A DNA stretch of 64,000 nt, from IMG/VR virus record IMGVR_UViG_3300042691_036561, positions 24,776 through 88,775 of that record; one strand, written 5' to 3'. The notes under the pieces are model-generated. The model was not told the origin of the DNA, did not search any database, and saw only the letters and a program-made list of their open reading frames with translations. Both the position numbers and the translations under genes were made by a program. The stretch comes from a virus. Below, one piece after another: positions 28,407 through 37,049 of this stretch (position 1 is its first letter; each line of letters starts with the position of its first letter).

Positions 28407-31400
28407 TATTTACTAGGTTTTAAAAAATTTAATTTGGTTGCTCCTGCAGCACCTTTTATTGCGTGTACTTTTTCAAGTATTTCAATTTCTTGGCCACTTA
28501 ATGTTCCAGTATAGCTGAAATCAAATGGTTTTATTTCTTTTTTAAGCTTAGCCTCTTTGTATTTAAATTTCTTAATATCCGAATCAGATTTATTGTTCTT
28601 AATAAATTTCTCAACTCTCTTTTCTATTCTGTTTAATGCATTTTGATCAAAATACTTTGTGTCTTTTGAATCGTCATATAGTTTTCTAATAACAGAAACT
28701 TTGTCTTTTATTATAAATGCTAATATCTTTTTATAAGCAGTATCATCAAAAGATGGTAAGTTAAAATTAATTGTATTATCTAAATCAGTTGTGAAGATTG
28801 AGTGCTTGTCTTTTATAAGGTTTATCGCTTCATCATATTGTGTATAAAACTTAGTATAATCAAAATTTGCTAATGTTGCAACAGTGGTTTCTTTTTTATC
28901 AAATCTGCCGTCTTTACCATTGGTTTTCATTATAAAATTAACCCTATCAATTAAATCAATAAGTTTGTTTCTATTTTCTTCTAAATCTTTAGTTGCTTTT
29001 TCGTCTCTTATTTTATTTAAAAACTCGGTTATTGTTGTTTTGATATATGCATCAATTATTTCTCTAGATCTATCATACTTTGATGTTCCGGAATCAAATC
29101 CTAAATCTAAAACAACATTATGATCTGATGAACTAACTTTAGCAAGTAATTCTTTTTCTACTCTTCCATAAAGATTGGCAAAATCAACAAATTGTTTGTA
29201 TTCGCCCAATAAATTAACCTGTATTGTTGATGACAATGTATTTTGAACATCAATTTGATTAATTGTTCTATATGTTTGTGATATAAACATAGGTAAAAAT
29301 TCTTTACCATATGATTCTGTTAGTTTTGTATATGTGTTTTTGAAAGCACTAAAATAATCATTGGTTGATTTAAATAAATTTTGAATGACTTCTTTATAGG
29401 TCATTTTAGTTCCATTTTGTGATCCAATCCAAGTACCGTCTTTTTTAGTTTTATCTTCAGTTGGTAAACCAGCAACACCTGGTGTTTTAACGCCTCCGGT
29501 TAATTTTTCTAAGAAATCAACATTGAATCTCTGTAGTTTGTCTTGGTCAACAGTAGAATCGGCTCTATAATCATAAACCTCAGTATTTGCATAAAAGTTT
29601 GAACTTAAAGCATTTTGTAACTTGGCTACTGGCTCTTTAATACCTTGACCACCAATAAAGTTAACTTGTAATGTCACATCAGCAACCATTGGTTGTACAC
29701 CAATACCTTCTGGGTTTAAATCCCATGTGCTATTTTCATATGTAATGTTCATAGCCGTTATCACAATCTTTGAATGGTAAAAATCACCAATTCTTAAAAC
29801 ACAAACAGGTGGCGGGCCAAATGTTGTATTTCTAGCATCGACAACGGTTCCATTTATGTCTGTTCCTAATTGTTTAACTGGTATCGTGTCACCAGGTCTA
29901 ATACATTGATGTAAGAATGTTAATCTAGCGTTTAGTCCTTCTGGTGTCATTGAATGGAAAGCTGGATGAAAATATCTCAACTTTTCTTTTAGACTACCAA
30001 ATACAACAGGATCTGTTTCTTCTAATTTCTTAAAATAGAAACATTCAGAAAGAGCCTTCATTATAAGTTTCTTTACAACATCTAATGGTGGTTTTCTTTT
30101 TTTAGTTGTTGTAATTTCTGAAATATCTGTTTTGCCTGGGGTTATTGTTGTTTCTCCGGGGATAAATCTAGTTTTCTTTTCTGGTTCTGTTTTATTAACT
30201 TGTTCATAAGTTATTTTAACACTCGCAGATCTACAATAAAAAGTAATTGGAGCGTATTTTTTTAAACCAGTTTTATTTTTAATTTCTTTACCAGTGCAAT
30301 CATATGTTTCTGGTCCACTTGCTGTTGCTTTTTCACCCTTGTTAACAAAGTCAACAACCATTGATCCTTCAATATCCTCACCATATCCTAACTTTTTAAG
30401 ATCAATTGTTACCGTTTGATTGGTCTGTGCTGGATTAGCATTTAATTCATCAATTGTTTTATCCCATTTATATTCAGGTATTGTATTTGAATCTTTTGAA
30501 ATCGACTTTAATACATATTTTATCAAACTATCAGATCTTCTATGTGAAAGTTTAATATTGTATGAATCATCCGCAACAAATGATGTTGATGACTCAATAG
30601 TTAGTTTTATTTGTTTTATATTTTTCTTTTCTAATTCTGATTTAAGTGTTGCTGTTGCCCCACTTATTATACCAAAATTTGTTTGTAGTTGTGTAAAAGC
30701 TGTATCAATTAAACCCTTTTTCTCATTTATTAATGTTTGAATTGAAATCGTACCTCCACTTGTTGGATCTTCTGTTCCAAATATTACAAATCTATCTGCT
30801 TTGTTATCTTTTGTATCAACGGTTAAAATAGTATTAAGACCACTAGCTAATTGATTTTTAAAATTTTCTTTATCTTTAATATAATCACTATATACTGAAT
30901 CATATGATTGACTTTTAGCATCAATGTATATGTTGCTTTTAGGGCCTGGAATATCATTTGGAAAATAAATTATATTATCAGCTAATACTTGGCCAAGGGT
31001 ATTTCTACCATCCGCAGCTGGACTTTCAATAGGTTCTTCTCTTCCTGGTTTTACAGTCACTTCACCAGCAACGCTATTAAATTCAAGTGATGTTGTTGTG
31101 TCTTCTCTTCTAAAATTTTCATCTTTTCTATAATACTCAAGATAAGACATAATCAATTGAAGATCGGATGGATCTAATGTAATATATTTTCTAACTAAAG
31201 TATAAAAATCAACATCATAACATCCAGCAAAGAATGAATTTAAAAAGTTCTCAGCTTCTTCATCAGAAATTTCTTTAATTAATAAATTAAGAATACTCGG
31301 GTGGTCAACAACAACTTTAAAAGATATTGTACCTGTTCTTTCTGTATTCTGATATGTGTATATCGGTTCTGGTCTACCTAGAAAATTATTTTTATCCCAG

Positions 31401-33211
31401 TTAGCTGTATTAGTTTCGTTTACCTTTAAATCATATGGAGGAAACCACATAACACGGCCACCAGTAGCACCTCTTTCACATATAGGCAAATCATTAACAG
31501 TATATCCAAATTTGTTTGAAGTTTTCCATGCTAAATTCTCAATAGAAAACATATATTTTTTAGCTTTACCCTCTATACCGTCTATGTTAGTAGACCCAAC
31601 AAAAGATCTATTACCATTTGACATGGGGGCTATATTTAAATTCCATGGTGTACTCATAACACTGTCTTCGATTTTTCTAATCGTTCCAGTTTTTTTCATG
31701 GTATCTGTATAGTTCATATAAGCCCTATCCTTTGTCCAAACTCTACAATATTCTGTACCATCTTGTACCCCCGTTGCTTTATCAACATATGCAATTGCTG
31801 AACCTCTTGATATAAATTTTGTACCCTCTTTAAAAACTCTTGAAGTTTGATCAATAACATTTGCAACATGTGATCTTGATTCACCACCATTCTTTGGTAA
31901 TGAATTTAATAATTGTTGTGTTTTACCAAGTATTGAATCGTCTCTAAATTCCTGCTTTGTTGATAAGCTATCCTCAAGGATACCTCTCTCTGAAGAATAT
32001 TCCGTATTGTTGGCACCTAATCTATTTTTTGAATTAATACTAAACCATGTTAATTTTCCCGGAATTGAACCTCTTTCTGAAATATTTTTCTCATTAGAAA
32101 ATAACTCTGCAGCTTTTGAATCAAATTTATATGAAAGATAGTATGGGCTTAATACTTTATTTTGATTAAAATCTTCTAAAACATTTTTAATATCATCTCC
32201 TCTATCATCTCCGATATATGCTTTACCTTCTGGAGCTTCTCTACCTAATACTTTATTTATACCAGTAGCAACACTATCAACAAAATTGAATAGTTTACTT
32301 GTATTTTGTGATCTAGCTCTGGTTGTATAATTTGGTGCATAAGTTGAAAAAGATAAATTATCAAATAAAACATCTTTTTGACCATCACTCAAATATTCAA
32401 TCATTAAGTCTGATGGTTTTCTACTTGCCGCCGGTCTTCTTTGTATTCCTAATAATGAACCTAATACACCTGTAGCATCTTGAAATATTTTTCCTAATTC
32501 AGTTTTAGGTACTGGTCTGTTTACAACAGGGTTTGCTGGATTTGTTAAATAATCACCAGGTATTTCTGACCATGGAAATTCTATACCAGAAACTGTTTGT
32601 AAAAAATCTATTGCTTTGCCAGGTATAGTTTTTGCAACAGTAATCTTATAATTTTTTTCAATTAATCTTTCTCTACCTCTTATAATATTAATTGCAGATG
32701 AAAGATTACCATTAACGGCGTCTAATATTCTTGCTCTACCTTCTGTAGCTGTTTTTAAATTTTGCCTAATTCTAGATTGAACTGGACCGTCTGGTGATTC
32801 GGTTAAATGATAGTTGGCAAATTTTGCTAATGTCGATTCAAATTCGTAATTACCAGAATTTAAAGCCCCAATAAGACTTCTACCTAATATACCGTCAGCT
32901 ATTGGAAAATATGGATACAACCCTATATTACCTGCTGGGTCAATTAAAATTCTTGTATTTTCTAAAACCTCATATTGACTATTTTCAGGTCCAAATCTAT
33001 TACTACCATCTGTTGAAACTAATTGAGCAGCTCTAGATGTATCATCGTTTAATGTTACATCCCCTAAATCCCTATTGGCAATATTTCTGGTAGTTTGAAT
33101 AGAGTAGTTAGATGTGTTAAAAGTTTGTGGACCATTTGGCTTTTGTAGGGTCTTAGCTAATAACTCATCTCTAAGTTTTTTTGTAGAATTAAAATCTAAA
33201 TAACTTGGCAT
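28406..33211 (-). CDS. Giant baseplate/tube-initiation protein with OmpA-like segment (1601 aa)
   Basis: Residues about 515-650 read as a tube- or gp48/54-like domain: STPWNLNIAPM, then FSIENLAWKT, GRVMWFPPYDLK, LGRPEPIYTYQNTERTG and FKVVVDHPSILN. Residues about 745-960 resemble an OmpA-C peptidoglycan-binding domain with insertions: NIIYFPNDIP at the first strand, and IKLTIESSTS then YNIKLSHRRSDSLIKYVL, matching the family's N-x-x-LS-x-x-R-A-x-x-V helix. Residues about 1130-1190 add VCVLRIGDFYHSKIVIT and VTLQVNFIGGQ strands. The C-terminal 350 residues are helical. It is inferred to nucleate the tail tube on the hub. A CTATTTATTAG element lies 12 bp upstream. Confidence 0.75.
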   Translation of the reverse strand: MPSYLDFNSTKKLRDELLAKTLQKPNGPQTFNTSNYSIQTTRNIANRDLGDVTLNDDTSRAAQLVSTDGSNRFGPENSQYEVLENTRILIDPAGNIGLYPYFPIADGILGRSLIGALNSGNYEFESTLAKFANYHLTESPDGPVQSRIRQNLKTATEGRARILDAVNGNLSSAINIIRGRERLIEKNYKITVAKTIPGKAIDFLQTVSGIEFPWSEIPGDYLTNPANPVVNRPVPKTELGKIFQDATGVLGSLLGIQRRPAASRKPSDLMIEYLSDGQKDVLFDNLSFSTYAPNYTTRARSQNTSKLFNFVDSVATGINKVLGREAPEGKAYIGDDRGDDIKNVLEDFNQNKVLSPYYLSYKFDSKAAELFSNEKNISERGSIPGKLTWFSINSKNRLGANNTEYSSERGILEDSLSTKQEFRDDSILGKTQQLLNSLPKNGGESRSHVANVIDQTSRVFKEGTKFISRGSAIAYVDKATGVQDGTEYCRVWTKDRAYMNYTDTMKKTGTIRKIEDSVMSTPWNLNIAPMSNGNRSFVGSTNIDGIEGKAKKYMFSIENLAWKTSNKFGYTVNDLPICERGATGGRVMWFPPYDLKVNETNTANWDKNNFLGRPEPIYTYQNTERTGTISFKVVVDHPSILNLLIKEISDEEAENFLNSFFAGCYDVDFYTLVRKYITLDPSDLQLIMSYLEYYRKDENFRREDTTTSLEFNSVAGEVTVKPGREEPIESPAADGRNTLGQVLADNIIYFPNDIPGPKSNIYIDAKSQSYDSVYSDYIKDKENFKNQLASGLNTILTVDTKDNKADRFVIFGTEDPTSGGTISIQTLINEKKGLIDTAFTQLQTNFGIISGATATLKSELEKKNIKQIKLTIESSTSFVADDSYNIKLSHRRSDSLIKYVLKSISKDSNTIPEYKWDKTIDELNANPAQTNQTVTIDLKKLGYGEDIEGSMVVDFVNKGEKATASGPETYDCTGKEIKNKTGLKKYAPITFYCRSASVKITYEQVNKTEPEKKTRFIPGETTITPGKTDISEITTTKKRKPPLDVVKKLIMKALSECFYFKKLEETDPVVFGSLKEKLRYFHPAFHSMTPEGLNARLTFLHQCIRPGDTIPVKQLGTDINGTVVDARNTTFGPPPVCVLRIGDFYHSKIVITAMNITYENSTWDLNPEGIGVQPMVADVTLQVNFIGGQGIKEPVAKLQNALSSNFYANTEVYDYRADSTVDQDKLQRFNVDFLEKLTGGVKTPGVAGLPTEDKTKKDGTWIGSQNGTKMTYKEVIQNLFKSTNDYFSAFKNTYTKLTESYGKEFLPMFISQTYRTINQIDVQNTLSSTIQVNLLGEYKQFVDFANLYGRVEKELLAKVSSSDHNVVLDLGFDSGTSKYDRSREIIDAYIKTTITEFLNKIRDEKATKDLEENRNKLIDLIDRVNFIMKTNGKDGRFDKKETTVATLANFDYTKFYTQYDEAINLIKDKHSIFTTDLDNTINFNLPSFDDTAYKKILAFIIKDKVSVIRKLYDDSKDTKYFDQNALNRIEKRVEKFIKNNKSDSDIKKFKYKEAKLKKEIKPFDFSYTGTLSGQEIEILEKVHAIKGAAGATKLNFLKPSK

Positions 33212-33223
33212 CTATTCTTTTAT

Positions 33224-33234
33224 CTAATAAATAG
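33224..33234 (-). promoter_or_regulatory. TATTTAT late-type element
   Basis: The minus strand reads CTATTTATTAG, 12 nt before the ATG of the 1601-aa gene. Confidence 0.35.
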
Positions 33235-33250
33235 ATAATTTATTATTTTA

Positions 33251-35206
33251 CTATGCGTATGTTTTGGTGCTTTTAACAATATTAGAAACAAATTCAGCCC
33301 TCATTTGTGGATTTTTAGATAGTTCATCAACCACAATACCCGCTAATTGTGTGCTATTACTGTTTATATCCACTTTAATATCTACAGAGCCTGTAAAACC
33401 TTTTAATCCCTCATAAGCATCTTTACCCTTCTCTATACCTCTTTCAATTAATTCTTTTGCTTTTTCTAGGACCTCAGTTGCTTTTTCTTGAATATTCAAA
33501 TCTTTAGTTATGTCACTTAGTTTTGTTTCTAAATACTTAATTGTCTCTTGTACCTCTTTTGGCATTCCCCCTTTTACTTTATCGATTATTTTGTCTAAAG
33601 CTTCGCCAGCGGCTCCTGTAGCCTCGCCATATACTTGTTTCATTGTTTGTGCACTGTTATTTTGAGTAGGGTTAATTTTTTCAGTAAAATCAACTGCCTT
33701 CTTCATTAAATTAGCGGCAGCATCTCCAGCTGGTCCACTTCTAACATCTTCCATTAATCTTAGATAAATGGCTGTCGCTACATTTAGTATTTTGGTTGTT
33801 TCGTTAAATTGATTTCTAGCAATATCTATTGGTTTTTCGTCTGCTGCTTTTTTCTGTAAATCCTGTAATTCTGCTAATTGTTTATCTGTTAAATCACTTA
33901 AACTAACAAAACCATCTTTAACATTGGTTAACCCCATTTGTTGAACCATATTTTTAGGTATATCAAAACCAACTTTTCCATCTTTTATTGTTGCAATATT
34001 TGAAACAAATTCTCTTTGATCATCTGTTAATGATGGGAACATATTCAACTCGCTCATTGCTTCAAATTTAGCAGCACCTTTAACCGCCATATTTGTCAAT
34101 TCACCCATTGAAATACCTAAAGCATCAGACATTGCTTTTGCTCTTCTTAAATTGGCGCCACTTACTTCAAATCTTCCTTGTTCTGCATTGTATGTTGCTA
34201 AACTTCTTGCTGCCCCAATAATGCTTGTTTGTAACGATTCAACATTATTTGTTGCGTCGTACATTAATTTAATTGGGTCTGCTAAATCACCGACAGCACC
34301 ACCAACAACTTGCAAATTAGCAGCTAAATTTATTGCACTTTCTGGATCATATAATTTATCAGCAACAGTAAAAATACTTTCCATATTTATTTTTAAAGCT
34401 TGAGCCTCTTGAACCATTTTACCTAAACCAGCTATTCCGTTTTGGAATCCAAATGCATTTAATTTACCAAGTTGACTTATTAAAGTTTCTGATGTGGCTT
34501 TTGCACTAAGGCCTAGTTTTATTGATCTTAAACCAATTTGTTCAATAGATTTTGCCGCCCCATCAAGACCAATTCCAACATTTCTAAAATTTTCAGCATT
34601 CTCTAATAATGTTTTTGAATTTTTTGTAAACGCTAATGATGCAACCATCCCATTTGATATGGTTTTATCACTGTAGGCCGCCATCCTTTCAGAATTAACC
34701 ATTAAAGACTCAACGGCGCTTACTGTTTCATTTGTTGTAACACCAAATCGTTGAGCTTCAATCATAGCAAATCTGGTTGAATCCATCATTTCGGTAGCTA
34801 TTCTACCAACATACCCACCAGATCCCCTTGTCTTTTCTAATAATTCAACATTTAATTTAGCAATATCACCTAGCAAGGCTTCACTTGTTGCAAGTCCAGC
34901 ATCGAACATCCCAGATAATAACTCTAAAGGATTAAATGTTGCCATTCCCTTTACGGTATCAATTATTTTTTTACCTGTTTCTGTATTAATCCTAGCTAAA
35001 GTCTGTGCTTGTTGATCTATAAAAGCAGCACCTAGTGCACTTGCAATAGTATTACCACCGCTTGTGGTTTTTGATGTTGATTTAGAGGCTTTAGCTGCTG
35101 TATCAGCAATTGCACTAGCGTGTTTTTCTGATGCTTTTTTTGCATCATCATCATCAATACCTAAACTTCTTAAAAAGTCGTAAAAATCTTTTTTTATGTC
35201 TGCCAT
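33251..35206 (-). CDS. Tape measure protein (651 aa)
   Basis: The protein is almost wholly helical, with Ala/Lys/Thr-rich repeats. It shows many TMP-typical segments: LGLSAKATSETLISQLGKL, VGGAVGDLADPIKLMYDATN, GISMGELTNMAVKGAAKF. It ends in amphipathic helices with VDIKVDINSN near the C-terminus. It follows the chaperone-like gene and precedes baseplate genes, the standard place of the tape measure. Length (651 aa) predicts a tail of roughly 100 nm at about 0.15 nm per residue, similar to T4 gp29 (590 aa). It sets tail length and is delivered into the cell envelope during infection. Confidence 0.8.
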   Translation of the reverse strand: MADIKKDFYDFLRSLGIDDDDAKKASEKHASAIADTAAKASKSTSKTTSGGNTIASALGAAFIDQQAQTLARINTETGKKIIDTVKGMATFNPLELLSGMFDAGLATSEALLGDIAKLNVELLEKTRGSGGYVGRIATEMMDSTRFAMIEAQRFGVTTNETVSAVESLMVNSERMAAYSDKTISNGMVASLAFTKNSKTLLENAENFRNVGIGLDGAAKSIEQIGLRSIKLGLSAKATSETLISQLGKLNAFGFQNGIAGLGKMVQEAQALKINMESIFTVADKLYDPESAINLAANLQVVGGAVGDLADPIKLMYDATNNVESLQTSIIGAARSLATYNAEQGRFEVSGANLRRAKAMSDALGISMGELTNMAVKGAAKFEAMSELNMFPSLTDDQREFVSNIATIKDGKVGFDIPKNMVQQMGLTNVKDGFVSLSDLTDKQLAELQDLQKKAADEKPIDIARNQFNETTKILNVATAIYLRLMEDVRSGPAGDAAANLMKKAVDFTEKINPTQNNSAQTMKQVYGEATGAAGEALDKIIDKVKGGMPKEVQETIKYLETKLSDITKDLNIQEKATEVLEKAKELIERGIEKGKDAYEGLKGFTGSVDIKVDINSNSTQLAGIVVDELSKNPQMRAEFVSNIVKSTKTYA

Positions 35207-35225
35207 ATTACTAGTGCTATAATAT

Positions 35226-35234
35226 TATAAATAG
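35226..35234 (-). promoter_or_regulatory. TATTTATA late-type element before tape measure gene
   Basis: The minus strand reads CTATTTATA, 19 nt before the ATG at 35206. Confidence 0.4.
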
Positions 35235-35236
35235 TT

Positions 35237-35380
35237 TTATTCAGTTTTTTGTAATATAGCATTAATCATACTTGTTCTTTCGTGAATTGGTAGAATTAAG
35301 ATATCTTGATAACTAAATCCTCTTGATACAAGAAATAGTATTGTTTCTATTTGACTTTTTTTATATTCCGTAGAAGGGAC
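35237..35380 (-). CDS. Frameshift extension of the tail chaperone-like gene (47 codons)
   Basis: A frame open from 35437 down to the stop at 35237-35239 encodes a plausible protein (TEYKKSQIETILFLVSRGF, then SYQDILILPIHERTSMINAI) but has no usable start in the overlap. It lies in the +1 (equivalently -2) frame relative to the upstream gene. A six-T run at 35387-35382 followed by C sits at the junction: TTT TTT CGT in the zero frame. Slipping +1 from UUU to UUC would continue into GTC at 35380-35378, giving a fusion of about 287 residues. In many tailed phages a frameshifted chaperone lies between tail tube and tape measure, exactly this location. This is inference supported by position and coding appearance. 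Confidence 0.7.
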   Translation of the reverse strand, partial: VPSTEYKKSQIETILFLVSRGFSYQDILILPIHERTSMINAILQKTE

Positions 35381-36101
35381 GAAAAAATTCCACCCCAAAG
35401 TCAACCAAAACTGGGACCTTTTCTCCTGACGGGGCGATTACATCTACTATTAAGTCTAAACCTGGTTTATTTTCTGATACAAATTTTTTAAATTCTAACG
35501 AATCTTTAATTGGTAGATTTTGAATAAATTGATAAATAGCCATTTGATCTCTTTGACCTTCTACCGATTTTATCATCATTTCCAATCTTTTTGTATTAAC
35601 AGGAGCAACGTTTGTGCCACTTGATTCTTTAATTAATTGTAATTCTTTTTCTTGTGTATTTGATAAAAACTTAAAAGTTACATTCTTTTTGGATACTGGA
35701 AGACTAAAAGTATATTCACCGTTAGCATCTGGTGTCAATTTAAAGTCTTTTACCTTTAAAACAGATAAATCTATTACAGTTTCAAATTGCTTTTTTGTTG
35801 CTGGGTCTGTAATTGTTACTGTATACTCAGTTCCAAATGCGGTATTTCTTAAAAATATTAATATTGCTTGTCTATCTTCTTCTACAATCTCATCAAAAGA
35901 AACATCTTTATCTAAAATTTTTCTTTTTAATAATTCATCCACAACTGTTTCGGATTGAATCAGGTTTGGTGACATTAAAATATTTTCATCTGATGCAGTT
36001 AAGTATGCAACTCTTAATGATTTTCTTCCGTTGGAATAATGTACACCTTGAGAAGGTAATTGAACAACATCATACGCAACCATTGGGTTAATATTTTCCA
36101 T
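35361..36101 (-). CDS. Tail-assembly chaperone-like protein in T4 gp26 position (246 aa)
   Basis: The 246-residue protein opens MENINPMVAYDVVQLPSQGV, a 'LPS-x-G-x-x-Y' start followed by LRVAYLTASDENILMSP and a helix with a conserved-looking VVDELLKRKI. This is the pattern of gp26-like or tail-chaperone proteins that pre-bind the tape measure. The middle holds beta strands (EYTVTITDPATKKQFETVI) and the C-terminus helical segments (GQRDQMAIYQFIQNLPIK). It ends VEFFRPFYGI, and the slip-prone TTTTTTC lies six codons before the stop. It lies between tail tube and tape measure genes. A parS-like sequence sits about 60 bp upstream. Confidence 0.7.
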   Translation of the reverse strand: MENINPMVAYDVVQLPSQGVHYSNGRKSLRVAYLTASDENILMSPNLIQSETVVDELLKRKILDKDVSFDEIVEEDRQAILIFLRNTAFGTEYTVTITDPATKKQFETVIDLSVLKVKDFKLTPDANGEYTFSLPVSKKNVTFKFLSNTQEKELQLIKESSGTNVAPVNTKRLEMMIKSVEGQRDQMAIYQFIQNLPIKDSLEFKKFVSENKPGLDLIVDVIAPSGEKVPVLVDFGVEFFRPFYGI

Positions 36102-36162
36102 AATAGTATTGAATTCTTTTCTTTTAATATAACTATAAAATAATTAAAAATCAACAGTGTAA

Positions 36163-36178
36163 GGTTTCACGTGGAACA
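36163..36178. promoter_or_regulatory. parS-like 16-bp site
   Basis: The plus strand reads GGTTTCACGTGGAACA and the minus strand TGTTCCACGTGAAACC. The latter matches the Bacillus parS sequence TGTTCCACGTGAAACA at 15 of 16 bases, including the CACGTG core. It lies in non-coding DNA between the tail tube terminator and the chaperone-like gene. No ParB gene is visible in this window. Confidence 0.55.
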
Positions 36179-36190
36179 CTTGTTACAAGT
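36178..36190. promoter_or_regulatory. Inverted repeat next to the parS-like site
   Basis: ACTTGT-T-ACAAGT is a perfect 6+1+6 palindrome directly abutting the parS-like site. The tandem arrangement suggests an operator or a composite protein-binding locus; the binding protein is unknown. Confidence 0.4.
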
Positions 36191-36212
36191 AATTGATAAT
36201 CAGTTAAATAAA

Positions 36213-36245
36213 AATCCCACATCCGTTTTTCACGAATATGGGATT
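36213..36245 (-). terminator. Intrinsic terminator after tail tube gene
   Basis: A 13-bp stem with G-U wobbles (AATCCCATATTCG with CGGATGTGGGATT on the minus strand) around a 7-nt loop is followed by TTTTATTT. It should end the tail tube transcript and allow its separate high expression. Confidence 0.85.
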
Positions 36246-36266
36246 ATAAATAAAACTATTTGAATA

Positions 36267-36755
36267 TTAGTAAACTTGGATACATCTATCCATTCTTAGT
36301 TCAGCATCGATTGAAGCTAAAGCATCTTCTGAATAGCTAAGATCACCAAAATTTAAACTTGTTAAGAAACAGCCTTCTAAAATCCACTTCTCAACAACAA
36401 CCCCTGTTGGATCTAACATTTCAAGTTCTACGTTCTTTTTATATCCTGCAGCATAGCCCATTCTACCGGTTACGGATTCAGCATGAAGACGGAACCATTC
36501 CATCAATGCTTGGGATGCAGATGGACCAATTGGATCTTTAAAAGTAACCTTAATTGGGTCCCAGGTAAATCTACCTGCTACATATGTTGAAGTATTTAAA
36601 AACGGAATTTCAGTTGAATTAATTTTAGCACTAGGACGGGATGTAGATGTTACATACCACTCGTTGATACCCAAAGATGATGGAAATCTTAGGATAAACC
36701 TATTTTTACGTTTCGGCTCATATGGAACCGGCATTTTCATTAATAAATCTGCCAT
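36267..36755 (-). CDS. 19: Tail tube protein gp19
   Basis: The 162-residue protein (T4 gp19 has 163) starts MADLLMKMPVPYEPKRKNRF and shows the family's FILRFPSSLGINEWYV, STEIPFLNTSTYVAGRFTWD, VTFKDPIGPSASQALMEWFR and ELEMLDPTGVVVEKW segments, ending in LRMDRCIQVY. Hexameric rings of it stack to form the inner tail tube. It is flanked by a terminator downstream and a TATTTATA element 37 bp upstream, so it is probably transcribed alone at high level, as expected for a high-copy structural protein. Confidence 0.93.
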   Translation of the reverse strand: MADLLMKMPVPYEPKRKNRFILRFPSSLGINEWYVTSTSRPSAKINSTEIPFLNTSTYVAGRFTWDPIKVTFKDPIGPSASQALMEWFRLHAESVTGRMGYAAGYKKNVELEMLDPTGVVVEKWILEGCFLTSLNFGDLSYSEDALASIDAELRMDRCIQVY

Positions 36756-36792
36756 TGTGTTTGTGTTATATTGTTTTGTTTATTTCTTTCCT

Positions 36793-36800
36793 TATAAATA
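36793..36800 (-). promoter_or_regulatory. TATTTATA late-type element before tail tube gene
   Basis: The minus strand reads ATATTTATAAGG, 37 nt before the ATG at 36755. The single-gene transcript makes this one of the best-placed copies. Confidence 0.45.
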
Positions 36801-36869
36801 TATCAATATTAGAAATAAATTTATTTTTCAAAATACTTGACTTTTTGGAAAAAAATCGTTAGCTTTTTG

Positions 36870-37000
36870 CTACTACGTTACTAAAATACTAATGTTCTAA
36901 TATTACTATTTTACTTTATTCTAATATTTCTATGTTCTATTATTTCTAATGTACTGATTTTCAATGTACTAATATTCTTTAATTACTACTTTATACTAAT
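36870..37000. repeat. AT-rich CTA-phased repeat tract in the sheath-tube intergenic region
   Basis: CTA trinucleotides recur at mostly 7-10-nt spacing (for example CTACGTTA, CTAAAATA, CTAATGTT, CTAATATTA, then CTAATATTT, CTATGTT, CTATTATTT, CTAATGTA). The 294-bp gap 36756-37049 otherwise holds only a late-type element and two hairpins; no open frame is credible. The role is unknown: a protein-binding array, an origin-type element or a curved spacer. Confidence 0.5.
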
Positions 37001-37029
37001 AAAAAAGGGATGGTTAAAAACCACCCCTT
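37001..37029 (-). terminator. Intrinsic terminator after the tail sheath gene
   Basis: The minus strand reads AAGGGGTGGTT-loop-AACCATCCCTT, an 11-bp stem with one G-U pair, then TTTT. A second small hairpin AGTCAG-ATT-CTGACT lies at 37034-37048 immediately past the stop codon. Confidence 0.87.
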
Positions 37030-37049
37030 GTTCAGTCAGATTCTGACTA

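Noticed and set aside
22274-33211. Large hub and tube genes as assembly fusions
   Set aside because: Both stay in one frame without low-complexity junctions, and the flanking overlaps (11 bp, 1 bp) are normal, so I accept them as genuine large proteins.
34152-34403. Plus-strand frame with Pro/Ala-rich text inside the tape measure gene
   Set aside because: Antisense shadow of an Ala/Gly/Thr-rich coding sequence; no leader signal.
35356-35362. A7 run (AAAAAAA on the minus strand) as a -1 slippery site for the chaperone extension
   Set aside because: It overlaps and follows the zero-frame stop and would give the wrong frame. The TTTTTTC at 35387-35381 gives the right frame before the stop.
36359-36541. 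Plus-strand frame inside the tail tube gene
   Set aside because: It is antisense to a confidently identified gene. Many similar antisense frames across 1-35 kb and 44-47 kb were dropped for the same reason.
36870-37000. CRISPR array or tandem satellite
   Set aside because: CTA units are too short and spacing too variable.
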